From Duganella dendranthematis (GTDB lineage: Bacteria > Pseudomonadota > Gammaproteobacteria > Burkholderiales > Burkholderiaceae_D), in contig NZ_CP051684.1 of NCBI RefSeq assembly GCF_012849375.1, positions 2,170,001 through 2,234,000 of the forward strand: a DNA stretch of 64,000 bases. Direction: 5' to 3'. A model generated the notes under the pieces. That model ran no database searches. It was not told where the DNA came from and saw only the letters and a list, made by a program, of their open reading frames with translations. Position numbers and translations under genes: made by a program. Shown piece after piece: positions 1-8,362 of the stretch (its first letter is position 1; the number at the start of each line of letters is the position of its first letter).

Positions 1-201
1 GTGAAGTCGTGCAAGCTGGCCGGACCGGTCTACGGTTCCGACTCGGTATTTGTCGGTCTGAGCGCCGGCATCGGCACCAAGAACGCCAAGGCCAAAGCCA
101 TGAACGAAGCCGTGCGACTGAAAGCCACCGACGTGGTGTGGTCGCAGCAAGGCACCAGCATGACCAGCGAATGGATCGGCAAGGCCTACGTCTGCAAATG
201 A
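1..201 (+). CDS. 3' end of a small hypothetical (lipo)protein
   Basis: Open from the first base of the window, so the 5' end is missing. The 66 visible residues end in AYVCK at the TGA at 199-201. The stretch around residues 30-45 (AMNEAVRLKATDVVW) resembles the 'EAxxLGATHxVW' core of short Gram-negative lipoproteins such as the DUF4156 type, but this is a weak pattern match. Function unknown. It is followed by a strong terminator and converges on ssb. Confidence 0.5.
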   Translation: MKSCKLAGPVYGSDSVFVGLSAGIGTKNAKAKAMNEAVRLKATDVVWSQQGTSMTSEWIGKAYVCK

Positions 202-220
202 TCCGGCCCTAAATTGTAAA

Positions 221-254
221 AAATCCCCATAACTTCAACGAGTTATGGGGATTT
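221..254. terminator. Bidirectional terminator between the first gene and ssb
   Basis: A perfect 14-base inverted repeat (221-234 with 241-254, sequence AAATCCCCATAACT) around a six-base loop. A and T runs at its two ends let it work for both converging genes. It lies 20 bases after one stop codon and 24 bases from the ssb stop. Confidence 0.9.
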
Positions 255-277
255 GTATTTTCCAAAGCTAAGCTGCT

Positions 278-796
278 TTAGAACGGAATATCATCATCCA
301 TGTCCGAGAAGTTCGGTGCTGGACGCGGGGCTGGGCGTGGTGCTGGCGCCGGGGCCGCCATCTGCGGGCGCGGGGCCGGAGCCTGGCGCTGTGGTGGGGC
401 TTCGTAGCCACCGCCACCGCCGTAGCTGTTGCCATCGTCCATGCCGGCGTCGCCGCCACCTGCGCGGCCACCCAGCATCTGCATGTTTTCCGCGATGATG
501 TCGGTTGCGTATTTCTCTACGCCATCTTTATCGGTGTACTTACGGGTCTGCAGACGGCCTTCGACGTAGACCGACGAACCTTTTTTCAGGTACTGGCCGA
601 CGATTTCCGCCAGACGGCCGAAGAACGAAATACGGTGCCACTCGGTCAGCTCTTTCTGCTCACCGGTGTTACGGTCTTTCGATTTATACGAGGTCGCCAC
701 GGCGATGTTGGCGATCGCATCACCGCTAGGCATGTAGCGAATTTCAGGATCGCGACCCAGATTGCCGACGATGATGACTTTGTTGACTGATGCCAT
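278..796 (-). CDS. ssb: Single-stranded DNA-binding protein
   Basis: 172 residues, normal for bacterial SSB. The N-terminal OB fold (about 1-110) starts [21 protein letters not shown] and contains [13 protein letters not shown] and [10 protein letters not shown]. It is followed by a Gly/Pro/Ala/Gln-rich disordered linker. The acidic C-terminal tip DMDDDIPF is the known docking site for replication and repair partners. A GGAG ribosome site lies upstream of the ATG. It sits 87 bases downstream of the last cobalamin-operon gene on the same strand. No LexA box was seen in front of it. Confidence 0.98.
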   Translation of the reverse strand: MASVNKVIIVGNLGRDPEIRYMPSGDAIANIAVATSYKSKDRNTGEQKELTEWHRISFFGRLAEIVGQYLKKGSSVYVEGRLQTRKYTDKDGVEKYATDIIAENMQMLGGRAGGGDAGMDDGNSYGGGGGYEAPPQRQAPAPRPQMAAPAPAPRPAPRPAPNFSDMDDDIPF

Positions 797-883
797 TTTA
801 TTAAAACTCCAATGTGTTCGACCAAACTAGAAGTTTATCTCACTTTTGACTTTGAACCCTAGAATCCGAGCGCAGTGATTTTG

Positions 884-1237
884 TTATCGCTCAAAATCCG
901 TGTTGCCCGCCTGGTGAAATACCAGCTCTTCCACCGGCTTGCCGTTGCACAGGTGGTCGTCGATGATGCGGTCCATATTTTCCGGCGTGACGTTGTAATA
1001 CCAGGTGCCGTCCGGCTGCACGCACATGATCGGACCACCCTTGCAGGCGGCAAAGCAGCTGACCCGGCTGCGCTTGACGCGCAACTCGCCTTCGTTCAGC
1101 CCGGCGGCCTTGAACTTGTCGCCCAGACTGTCGAACAGCGCCTGCGAGGCGCCGTCCTGGGCGCAGCGCGGGCCGGTGCAGATCAGGATGTGGCGGTAGT
1201 AATTGCCGATTTTCGGCTTGATGACGGCGTCACTCAT
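884..1237 (-). CDS. (2Fe-2S) ferredoxin, thioredoxin-fold type, last gene of the cobalamin operon
   Basis: 117 residues of the thioredoxin-like 2Fe-2S ferredoxin family. The likely cluster ligands are C20 and C25 (CTGPRC) and C61 and C65 (CFAAC). C72 follows closely. Its start overlaps the cobJ stop by four bases (ATGA), so it is translationally coupled to cobalamin synthesis. This family is often found in cob clusters, where an electron-donor role in corrin-ring or cobalt reduction is suspected. The substrate here is inference. Confidence 0.9.
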   Translation of the reverse strand: MSDAVIKPKIGNYYRHILICTGPRCAQDGASQALFDSLGDKFKAAGLNEGELRVKRSRVSCFAACKGGPIMCVQPDGTWYYNVTPENMDRIIDDHLCNGKPVEELVFHQAGNTDFER

Positions 1238-2211
1238 GCTTCGCTCTCCTCGCTGGCGGCGGCTTCGGCCTCCACCGGTTCATTCAACGTGTCGCGGATA
1301 TAGTCGGCCGGCAGGCGGTGGCGCGCGGCCAGCGTCTCGATGCTGTCGCCGGCCGCGTGTTCGGCCTGCAGCGTTTCCAGCCAGCCCAGCAGGCCGGTCG
1401 ACAGCGAACGGCCTGCCTTCTCGCCTTCGCGCGTGGCGCCGCCCTCTTCCATATCGTACTTGTTGGCGTAGCCGCGCGGCGTCACCATCAGGCCGTGGCG
1501 CACGAAGGTGTTGCTGTTGCCGATCAGGACCGTGCTGAGCATGCCGATGTCGGCTTCGGCCATCGAATCGAGCGTGGTGAAGACGATGTTCTGGCGGCGG
1601 CGGTAACCGCTCTTGACGATAGCCACCGGGGTGTCCGGGCGGCGATGGCGCAGGAACAGGCGCTGCGCTTCGACGATCTGGCGCGTGCGGCGGCCGCTCT
1701 TCGGGTTGTACAGCGCGACCACGAAATCGGCCATGGCCACAGCGTCCAGCCGGCGGGCGATGGTCGGCCACGGCGTCAGCAGGTCGGACAGCGAGATCGC
1801 GCAGAAATCGTGCGTCAGCGGCGCGCCAACCAGCGCGGCGCAGCTGTTCAGCGCCGAGGCGCCGGGGATGATTTCCACCTGCACCGGATCGTCCGGCGTC
1901 CAGCCGGACTGGAACAACACTTCATAGGTCGGACCGGCCATGCCGTAGACGCCCGCATCGCCCGAGGAAATCAGCGCCACCTTCTTGCCGGCGCGCGCCG
2001 CTTCCAGCGCGCTGATGGCGCGGTCCAGCTCTTCGGTCATCGACTTGCGGATGATCTCCTTGCCTTCGATCAGATCGGCCACCAGCTTGATGTAGGTGAC
2101 GTAGCCGATCACCACATCCGCTTCGGCGATGGCGTCGCGCGCGCGCTGCGTCATGTGTTCTACGCTGCCGGGGCCAATCCCCACCAGCATGATTTTTCCT
2201 GCTCCACTCAT
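1234..2211 (-). CDS. cobJ: Precorrin-3B / cobalt-precorrin-3 C17-methyltransferase with C-terminal extension
   Basis: 325 residues. SAM-dependent methyltransferase of the tetrapyrrole methylase fold, carrying out ring contraction and C17 methylation. Visible motifs are VGIGPGS near the N-terminus and SSGDAGVYGMAGP around residue 105. The family is usually about 240-260 residues. Here a tail from about residue 255 adds a segment (SIETLAARHRLPADYI) that resembles a helix-turn-helix, followed by an acidic Ala/Glu/Ser end. It overlaps both neighbours by four bases. The enzyme call is firm; the role of the tail is unknown. Confidence 0.95.
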   Translation of the reverse strand: MSGAGKIMLVGIGPGSVEHMTQRARDAIAEADVVIGYVTYIKLVADLIEGKEIIRKSMTEELDRAISALEAARAGKKVALISSGDAGVYGMAGPTYEVLFQSGWTPDDPVQVEIIPGASALNSCAALVGAPLTHDFCAISLSDLLTPWPTIARRLDAVAMADFVVALYNPKSGRRTRQIVEAQRLFLRHRRPDTPVAIVKSGYRRRQNIVFTTLDSMAEADIGMLSTVLIGNSNTFVRHGLMVTPRGYANKYDMEEGGATREGEKAGRSLSTGLLGWLETLQAEHAAGDSIETLAARHRLPADYIRDTLNEPVEAEAAASEESEA

Positions 2212-2615
2212 GGTGTTTTCCTTGCGATAGAGACGGTGGCGTTGCGGCCGTCCGTCCCTTTGTGTTTATGTTTTTCGACGACCAGCGCGGTCATCGGCGT
2301 ATTCGGCCCGGCGGCCAGCAGCGCCGCCGCTTCGCTGACCGATGGCGTACCGGTGTACTTGCGCACGGTCTCGGATGGATGCGGCACGTCGACTGCGGCC
2401 AGTTGTTCGGCTTCGAAGAAGTGCAGCGGCCAGCCGTTTTCCTCGGCCAGCGCCAGCAGCGCCACTTCGTCCTTCTTCAGCGTGATGCTGGCGGCGGCCA
2501 CCACTTGCTGCGGCTGCGCGCCGGCGGCGGCCAGCGCGGCATGCACGGCTTCGCGCACGGTCTCCAGCAGCACGCCGCGGTCGCAGCCGAGGCCTATGGT
2601 GAATGCTGGGCTCAT
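2208..2615 (-). CDS. Cobalamin biosynthesis protein, CobE / CbiG C-terminal domain
   Basis: The start is placed at the ATG at 2613-2615 (MSPAFTIGLGCDRG), giving 135 residues. It overlaps the cbiG stop as ATGA, whereas the longer open frame reads back into cbiG. The GLGC(D/E)RG start and the region around SITLKKDE are typical of the CbiG C-terminal domain and of CobE. Together with the preceding gene it makes up the parts of a full CbiG, here encoded as two proteins. Its precise biochemical role in cobalt-precorrin-5A ring opening is not settled. Confidence 0.88.
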   Translation of the reverse strand: MSPAFTIGLGCDRGVLLETVREAVHAALAAAGAQPQQVVAAASITLKKDEVALLALAEENGWPLHFFEAEQLAAVDVPHPSETVRKYTGTPSVSEAAALLAAGPNTPMTALVVEKHKHKGTDGRNATVSIARKTP

Positions 2616-3364
2616 GCGTCCTGCGGCGGGCGGTAGACCACCAGGCGTTCGGTCAGCGCAGTCCAGCGTTCGGCCGGCACCTCGGCGTGCGTCACCCACA
2701 GCAGCGCGGCGTAGCGGTCCAGCGGCACCTCGTCAAAGCTGGTGAAGCGGTGGATGTTCTCCGGCAGCGGCGTCGGACGGGTCCACCAATCCGGGCTGCC
2801 GGCTTCCTGCACGAAGGCGATTGGTTCGCCGTTGACCACGTGGGCGGACACGCGCGTGATGTTGATCTTCGGCGCTTCCACCTTCCAGCCCAGGTGGCGT
2901 CCCAGGATATCGACCGGAATGGTGCGGCCGACGTCGGAGGCGGTGGTCAGCACCGGCGCGGCGCCCAGCAGGTCGGCAATACGCTCGCTCCACTCATTGG
3001 CGCCGCCGACGTGGCCGGACAACACCGGAATCACGTACTGGCCGGCGTCGTCCACCACGATGATGCCTGGGTCTTCGTCCTTGCTGCGCAGGTGCGGCGC
3101 GATCAGGCGCACCACGGCGCCCAGTGAGACGAAGAAGATGATCTGGTCATAGCCGGCAAACAGCGGGCCGATTTCGTCGCGCAGTGCGCCGTCGTAGGCG
3201 CGCACGGTGTTGCTGGCTTCCGCGAACGTGGCGGCGAATTTGGCCGAGGTGCAGATATCCGCTTCCGGCAGGTCGACGGCCAGACGCGCGGCTTGTGCGG
3301 CGCCGTGCTTGGTGATGGCGACCAGGCATACGCGCGGTGCCGGCTGATTGATGATGGTGCTCAT
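2612..3364 (-). CDS. cbiG: Cobalt-precorrin-5A hydrolase, CbiG N-terminal and central domains
   Basis: 250 residues. CbiG opens the delta-lactone of cobalt-precorrin-5A and releases the C2 unit as acetaldehyde, a step of the anaerobic-type pathway. The signature LSGHVGGANEW and the preceding VDDAGQYVIP are visible mid-protein. It is shorter than one-piece CbiG (about 330-350) because the C-terminal domain is the next gene. Coupled by four-base overlaps on both sides. Confidence 0.93.
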   Translation of the reverse strand: MSTIINQPAPRVCLVAITKHGAAQAARLAVDLPEADICTSAKFAATFAEASNTVRAYDGALRDEIGPLFAGYDQIIFFVSLGAVVRLIAPHLRSKDEDPGIIVVDDAGQYVIPVLSGHVGGANEWSERIADLLGAAPVLTTASDVGRTIPVDILGRHLGWKVEAPKINITRVSAHVVNGEPIAFVQEAGSPDWWTRPTPLPENIHRFTSFDEVPLDRYAALLWVTHAEVPAERWTALTERLVVYRPPQDA

Positions 3365-4173
3365 GCAGTGGTCTCCAGGGAGTGAGGTTGTGGGCCATCC
3401 TTGCGCAGGCAGCCCTTGATGCGTTCACCGCGAATGCGGTGCGGATGTTTGATGATGAGCAGCGACAGGTAGCTGACTTTGGTGCCGCGCAGCGTGAGGA
3501 TGTCGTTGCCGCTGAACCGGCGTTCGTCCGGCGCGCCGACGCGTTCGATGAAGTGCGCGCCGTCCAGCAAGTCGCGGCGTTGCATCCAGTCGATCAATTC
3601 GTCGAGGATGGGTTTTACCTTCATCAGGATCAGCGTGTCAAAGTCCGGCAGCAGGCGGTCCACCGCGCTAACGCCGTAGGCTGCCGGCACGATGGCGACC
3701 GTGTCGTCCTGCTCAGAGAACGGCACCGGCACCTTGGCGCAGGCGGCGGTGAAAGAGTTGACGCCGGCGATGATCTGCACCGGCACCTGCGGGTCGATGG
3801 CGTTGACGGTGCGGGCCAGGTGGCCGAAGGTGGCGTAAGTACTGGCGTCGCCTTCCACCAGGAACAGCACGTCGCGGCCTTCGCGCAGCCAGGGCAACAC
3901 GGTGTCGGCGGCGCGCAGCCATGCGCGGCCAAGCTTTTCGCCGTCATGCGTCATCGGGAACAGCAGTTGCGTGTGATGATCGGGCGGGGTGACGCCGGAG
4001 CGCACCACGATATCGAAGGCGTAGCTGGGCGTCTTGCCGCTGCGTGCCGGGTAGACCCAGATGGTGTCGCGGCGTTGAAGCGCTTCCCACGCGGCGCGCG
4101 TGATCAGGCCAGGGTCGCCGGGGCCGAGCGAGATGCCCCATAAGGTGCCGGGCTTAGTCGCTTGATCAGTCAT
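3361..4173 (-). CDS. cobI: Precorrin-2 / cobalt-factor II C20-methyltransferase
   Basis: 270 residues. Tetrapyrrole methylase fold with GISLGPGDPGLIT near the N-terminus, VEGDASTYATFGHL around residue 105 and IIAGVNSFTAACA around 135. These mark the CobI/CbiL enzyme that adds a methyl group from SAM at C20. It overlaps cobL by eight bases and cbiG by four. With CbiX in the same operon the natural substrate is probably cobalt-factor II; that is inference from context. Confidence 0.95.
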   Translation of the reverse strand: MTDQATKPGTLWGISLGPGDPGLITRAAWEALQRRDTIWVYPARSGKTPSYAFDIVVRSGVTPPDHHTQLLFPMTHDGEKLGRAWLRAADTVLPWLREGRDVLFLVEGDASTYATFGHLARTVNAIDPQVPVQIIAGVNSFTAACAKVPVPFSEQDDTVAIVPAAYGVSAVDRLLPDFDTLILMKVKPILDELIDWMQRRDLLDGAHFIERVGAPDERRFSGNDILTLRGTKVSYLSLLIIKHPHRIRGERIKGCLRKDGPQPHSLETTA

Positions 4174-5470
4174 TATTGGCCTCCCGGCGCGCGCAGACGA
4201 TCCATACCGGATTCTCGGCCGCCATGCGGTGCATGTGCAGGATAGGCTTGCTGCGCGAGGCTTGCAGTTGCAGCACGTCCCAGCTGACGCCTTCCATCGC
4301 TTGCAGCGTGGCGGTGGCGGTGGCGAGGTTTTCCAGCGTGACGAAGTTCATCACCAGCGTGCCGTTGGGACGCAGACGCGCGATGGTGCCGGCGATGAGT
4401 CCCGCCAGTTCGCCGCCGGAGCCACCGATGAAGACAGCGTCCGGATCGGGCCAAGTGTCCAGCTGCTCCGGCGCTTTGCCAAGATGCAGGCTGTAGTTGC
4501 TGATGCCGAAGGCCGCGTGATTCTGTCCGGCGATGCCGAAATCGGCGTCGTTCTTTTCAATCGCGTAGACGTGGCCTTGCGGGCAAAGACGCGCCGCCTC
4601 CAGCCCCACCGAGCCGGAACCGGCGCCGATGTCCCACACCACGCTGTCCGCATGCAGTTGCAGGCGCGCCAGGCTGACGGCGCGGACTTCCTGCTTGGTG
4701 ATCAGACCCTTCTCCGGCTGGCGTTGCGCAAACTCCGTGTCGGCCAAGCCGAATCGCACCGGTCGCGCGGCTGGCGTTATGCGCCACAGCAGCACCACGT
4801 TGAGCGCGGCGAACGTCATCTCGGCCGCTTGCTGCGGCGTCAGTTCGGCCAGCACGCGCTCTTCCGGTTGCAGCAGGTTTTCCGCCACCGCCATCAGGAA
4901 GTCGTCGCCGAGTCCTTCCGCCACCAGCAGGCGCGCGATGCGGTCGGGCGAGTTATCGGGGCTGGTCAGGATCAGCAGGCGCGCATGCTGGCGCGTGGCT
5001 TGCGCCAGCGCGTACAGACCGTGACCCGGCTTGGCGCCACGCTGCCACTCGCCGGCATCCTTGGCGTGCACCGAGACGATGCGCGCATCCTGCCACGCCA
5101 GGCCTATGCGCGCGCAGGCCAGCTGCAAGGTCGACAGGTTGGGCAGGATATCCAGCGCTTCCACGCACAGGTGCTGCGCCAGATACGGTGCAATGCCATG
5201 GCATAGCGGGTCGCCGGTGGCCAGCACCACGCAGGCCAGGTTGTCGGCCCGCGCGGCGCGGACCCACTCCGGCACTTCTTTCAGTTTGCCGGTGAGGTCG
5301 TGACGCACCGAGCCGGTTTTGAATTCGCGTTCCAGCAGCGCCAGCGTGCGCGCGCCGCCGATGATCACATCAGCACTGCGCAGCAAGGCGAGCGCGGTGG
5401 CGTTCAGGCTGGCGACACCGTCATCTAGCACGCCGATGACGCGGCAGGGATTGGGATCTTTGATTTCCAT
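4166..5470 (-). CDS. cobL: Precorrin-6Y C5,15-methyltransferase (decarboxylating), CbiE-CbiT fusion
   Basis: Start chosen at the ATG at 5468-5470 (MEIKDPNPC). The 38 residues upstream in this frame are antisense-like and overlap cbiD. 434 residues. The N-terminal CbiE half is a tetrapyrrole methylase (GVLDDGVASL, VVLATGDPLCHG). The C-terminal CbiT half is a Rossmann methyltransferase with VWDIGAGSGSVGLEAA. The fused enzyme methylates C5 and C15 and decarboxylates the C12 side chain. Two bases separate it from cbiD. Confidence 0.96.
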   Translation of the reverse strand: MEIKDPNPCRVIGVLDDGVASLNATALALLRSADVIIGGARTLALLEREFKTGSVRHDLTGKLKEVPEWVRAARADNLACVVLATGDPLCHGIAPYLAQHLCVEALDILPNLSTLQLACARIGLAWQDARIVSVHAKDAGEWQRGAKPGHGLYALAQATRQHARLLILTSPDNSPDRIARLLVAEGLGDDFLMAVAENLLQPEERVLAELTPQQAAEMTFAALNVVLLWRITPAARPVRFGLADTEFAQRQPEKGLITKQEVRAVSLARLQLHADSVVWDIGAGSGSVGLEAARLCPQGHVYAIEKNDADFGIAGQNHAAFGISNYSLHLGKAPEQLDTWPDPDAVFIGGSGGELAGLIAGTIARLRPNGTLVMNFVTLENLATATATLQAMEGVSWDVLQLQASRSKPILHMHRMAAENPVWIVCARREANND

Positions 5471-5472
5471 TC

Positions 5473-6663
5473 TTAGGTTTCCGGTAAGTGATCGACGCCG
5501 GTGCGGCCAGCGCTGGCGGGACGTTCGTGCGGTTCGGCAGGCGCGGACCAGACATCCGCTACCTGCACGCCACTGAAATCGCACACCAGCACGCGCAGCT
5601 GGAACGCGCGGCCATAGCGGTCTGGCGCGGTCAACGTGTCGATGGCGGCTTGCGCCAGTGCGTGGTGGAAGGCGTCGCCCAGGCCGCGTTCCACCATCAG
5701 CTCTGCGCCAAAGCGCGCGGTTTCGGCGGCGGCCATGGCGGCGCAGTCTTCTTCTGTGGCGCCGATGCGGCGGGCGATTTCCGCCACCAGGTCGGTATCA
5801 ACCTCGCTGCGATTGGCGTGGGTGATGGTTTCGCCCTGCGCGATCTTGGTTAGTTTGCCAACCATGACCGCCATCACCACCAGCTCGATGCCTTGCGCGA
5901 CCACTTCATCGAGCGCATAGCGCAGGAAGTCGCCCATCTGCACAAAGCAGGCGGACGGCAGTTCGGGACGTTCGGCGCGCAGCGTGGTCATGGCGAAGGT
6001 TTCGGTGCGTCCTCCCGTAGTCAGTGCGACCAGGTTGTAGCCGGCGGTGGCGGCCACCTGCACACCCTGCACCACACTCGCGCGCCAGGCGGCGGTGGAA
6101 TACGGCTTGACGATGCCGGTGGTGCCGAGGATGCTGATGCCACCCAAAATGCCCAAGCGGGCATTGGTGGTTTTCTTGGCCATCACCTGGCCGTCCGGTA
6201 CGCTGATGGTGACTTCGATGCCGTGTTCCGCCAGCAGCGCCGGCGCGGCTTCGCGCAAGTTGTCGGCGATGTTTTTGCGCGGGACTGGATTGATGGCCGG
6301 ACCGCCCACCTCCAGGCCGAGGCCTTTCATGGTGACGGTGCCGACGCCATCGCCGGCCACGTACGAGACCACGCCGGCTTCACCGGGCAGCAGGCGCAGA
6401 TCGACTGTCATGTGCGCGCCGTCGGTACAATCGGGATCGTCGCCGGCAAACTTGACGACCATGGCGTGCGCGCGGCCATCGCCGCAGCTGCCGTCATGGA
6501 TGGCGAACGTCACCCGGCTGCCGTTGGGCAGCAGGCTTTCGATTTCTTCCGGCACCTTGCCATGGACGAGTCCCAGCACCGCCGCGCGCGCCGCAGCGGC
6601 AGAACAGGCGCCGGTGGTGAAACCGGTACGGGTGCCACGTTCGGCAGCCGTTTTTTCCTTCAT
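5473..6663 (-). CDS. cbiD: Cobalt-precorrin-5B C1-methyltransferase
   Basis: Start at the ATG at 6661-6663 (MKEKTAAERG), which overlaps the cobH stop as ATGA. 396 residues. The N-terminal signature RTGFTTGACSAAAARAA and the later GTTGIVKPYSTAAWRASV are typical of CbiD, the C1-methyltransferase of the early-cobalt pathway. Its presence, instead of CobF, argues for the anaerobic-type route. Confidence 0.96.
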   Translation of the reverse strand: MKEKTAAERGTRTGFTTGACSAAAARAAVLGLVHGKVPEEIESLLPNGSRVTFAIHDGSCGDGRAHAMVVKFAGDDPDCTDGAHMTVDLRLLPGEAGVVSYVAGDGVGTVTMKGLGLEVGGPAINPVPRKNIADNLREAAPALLAEHGIEVTISVPDGQVMAKKTTNARLGILGGISILGTTGIVKPYSTAAWRASVVQGVQVAATAGYNLVALTTGGRTETFAMTTLRAERPELPSACFVQMGDFLRYALDEVVAQGIELVVMAVMVGKLTKIAQGETITHANRSEVDTDLVAEIARRIGATEEDCAAMAAAETARFGAELMVERGLGDAFHHALAQAAIDTLTAPDRYGRAFQLRVLVCDFSGVQVADVWSAPAEPHERPASAGRTGVDHLPET

Positions 6664-7337
6664 GGCGTGGCCTTCTGGCGTGCTTCGGCCAGCGACAGCA
6701 GCGCGTGCAGCGTTGCCACCACCAGCGTGGAGCCACCTTTGCGGCCACGGATGACGATCCACGGCACGTCGGTCAGTTCGGCCATCAGGTCTTTGGATTC
6801 GGCGGCGGAGACGAAGCCCACCGGCATGCCGACCACCAGCGCGGGCTTCACGCCTTCTTCGCGGATCAGGCGTACCACTTCGATCAAAGCGGTAGGGGCG
6901 TTGCCGATGCCGATGATGGCGTTGTCCAGCAGGCCGAGACGGTGCGCCTTGCGCATCGCCTGCACGGCGCGCGTGGTGTCTTCGGCCTTGGCGGTTTCGA
7001 TGACATCCGGGTCGCTGATGAACTGGTGGGGCTTCATGTCGAAGTGGCCGAGGCGCGGTTGCGACAGGCCGGAGCAGATCATTTCAACGTCGGCAACGAC
7101 TGGTGTGCCGCCTTTTAGCATAGCCTGGACGCCAGCTTCCACTGCGTCTGCATGGAAGTCGGTCAGGCCGTTGAAATCGAAATCGGCGTTGGCGTGGATC
7201 ATGCGCCGCACGATGGGCCATTGACCTTCGGTGTACGTGTGCGGGCCGACTTCGGCGTCGATGATGGCGAAGCTGTCGTGCTCAATAACCTGGCCGGCGC
7301 GCGTTAGCTGCTCGGTGACGGTGTTCACGGTGCTCAT
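6660..7337 (-). CDS. cobH: Precorrin-8X / cobalt-precorrin-8 methylmutase
   Basis: 225 residues (also called cbiC). Moves the methyl group from C11 to C12 to give (cobalt-)hydrogenobyrinate. Typical stretches are IIDAEVG near the start, RRMIHANADFDF around 45, VGMPVGFVSAAESK around 170 and IRGRKGGSTLVVATLHAL near the C-terminus. ATGA overlaps couple it to cbiX upstream and cbiD downstream. Confidence 0.96.
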   Translation of the reverse strand: MSTVNTVTEQLTRAGQVIEHDSFAIIDAEVGPHTYTEGQWPIVRRMIHANADFDFNGLTDFHADAVEAGVQAMLKGGTPVVADVEMICSGLSQPRLGHFDMKPHQFISDPDVIETAKAEDTTRAVQAMRKAHRLGLLDNAIIGIGNAPTALIEVVRLIREEGVKPALVVGMPVGFVSAAESKDLMAELTDVPWIVIRGRKGGSTLVVATLHALLSLAEARQKATP

Positions 7338-8362
7338 GCTGGATGGCTTTCAGGCTTGGCGTGTGGGTGATCGTGGCCATGATCATGGTCATGTGCATGG
7401 TCATGATGCGCATGATCGTGGTCGTGGTCATGCGCGTGGTCGCCGTGTGCATGGGCGTGATCCTCGTGTGCGTGCTCCTGGCCTGACGCGTGGTCATGCG
7501 GTGCATGATCGTGCGTATGCGCGTGCGAGTGGCCGTGACCCAGGTCATGGGCGATGACGCGGTAGGTACAACCATCGCAAGGCAGGCGGCTATCCGGCAC
7601 GCCGGCGCGCAGATCTTCCACTCGCTGGTCCATCAACTCAAAGATCTCTTTCTCAAAGCCGAAATGCTCACTGCAAGCAAAGCGCACCTGCGGATACTGC
7701 CCGCGCAGATGTTCCACCTGACGGTGAATGCGCTGCATCAGCGTGCCGGTGTACAGGTAATACGGCAGCACCACAATCTGGCGCATACCCAGCAGCACGT
7801 GGCGCTGCACCACCTTCTCCAGGCGCGGCCAGGTAATGCCGGTGAACGCCAGGTCAACCAGTTCATGATCGCCTTCTTCCAGCAACCAGCGCGCCATCTT
7901 GGCCATTTCGCCATTGGCGCCACGGTCGGACGAGCCACGGCCCAGCACCACCACGCCGGTGGTGGTTGGATCCGGCATGTCCAGCGCGTTCATGGCCTTG
8001 CGCAGACGGCGCTTGAGGATCGCCAGGATCGGATCGCACGCGGTCAGGTGCGGCGCCAGCAGAATCTCGGTTTGCGGGCAAGCCAGGCGCGCCTGCTCGA
8101 TCGCTTCCGGAATCTCCATCTTCACGTGACCGGCCGCGTTCAGGATCAGCGGCACCACCAGCACGCGGCGCGAACTGCGCGCGGCGCTCAGCAAGGCGGC
8201 ATTCATCTCCGGCGGCGCAAACTCGATGAAGCACAACTCAATGCGCCAATCCGGACGCCGCGCGCGCCACTGCTCCGTGAATTCACGAATCTCCTGGTTA
8301 CCGGAGTCCTCGCGGGAACCGTGGCCGACAATCAGGATCGTGTCCTTGGAAACTTGGTTCAT
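7334..8362 (-). CDS. cbiX: Sirohydrochlorin cobaltochelatase with His-rich tail
   Basis: 342 residues. Inserts Co2+ into sirohydrochlorin, the committing step of the early-cobalt branch. Two chelatase-like halves are visible: VGHGSREDSGN near residue 13 and LGRGSSDRGANG near 140. A CxxC pair (LPCDGC) near 263 could hold a cluster or metal, as in long CbiX proteins. The last 70 residues are about half histidine and aspartate in HDH/HAHDH runs, a probable metal store or cobalt relay. Coupled by ATGA to cobM and cobH. Confidence 0.95.
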   Translation of the reverse strand: MNQVSKDTILIVGHGSREDSGNQEIREFTEQWRARRPDWRIELCFIEFAPPEMNAALLSAARSSRRVLVVPLILNAAGHVKMEIPEAIEQARLACPQTEILLAPHLTACDPILAILKRRLRKAMNALDMPDPTTTGVVVLGRGSSDRGANGEMAKMARWLLEEGDHELVDLAFTGITWPRLEKVVQRHVLLGMRQIVVLPYYLYTGTLMQRIHRQVEHLRGQYPQVRFACSEHFGFEKEIFELMDQRVEDLRAGVPDSRLPCDGCTYRVIAHDLGHGHSHAHTHDHAPHDHASGQEHAHEDHAHAHGDHAHDHDHDHAHHDHAHDHDHGHDHPHAKPESHPA

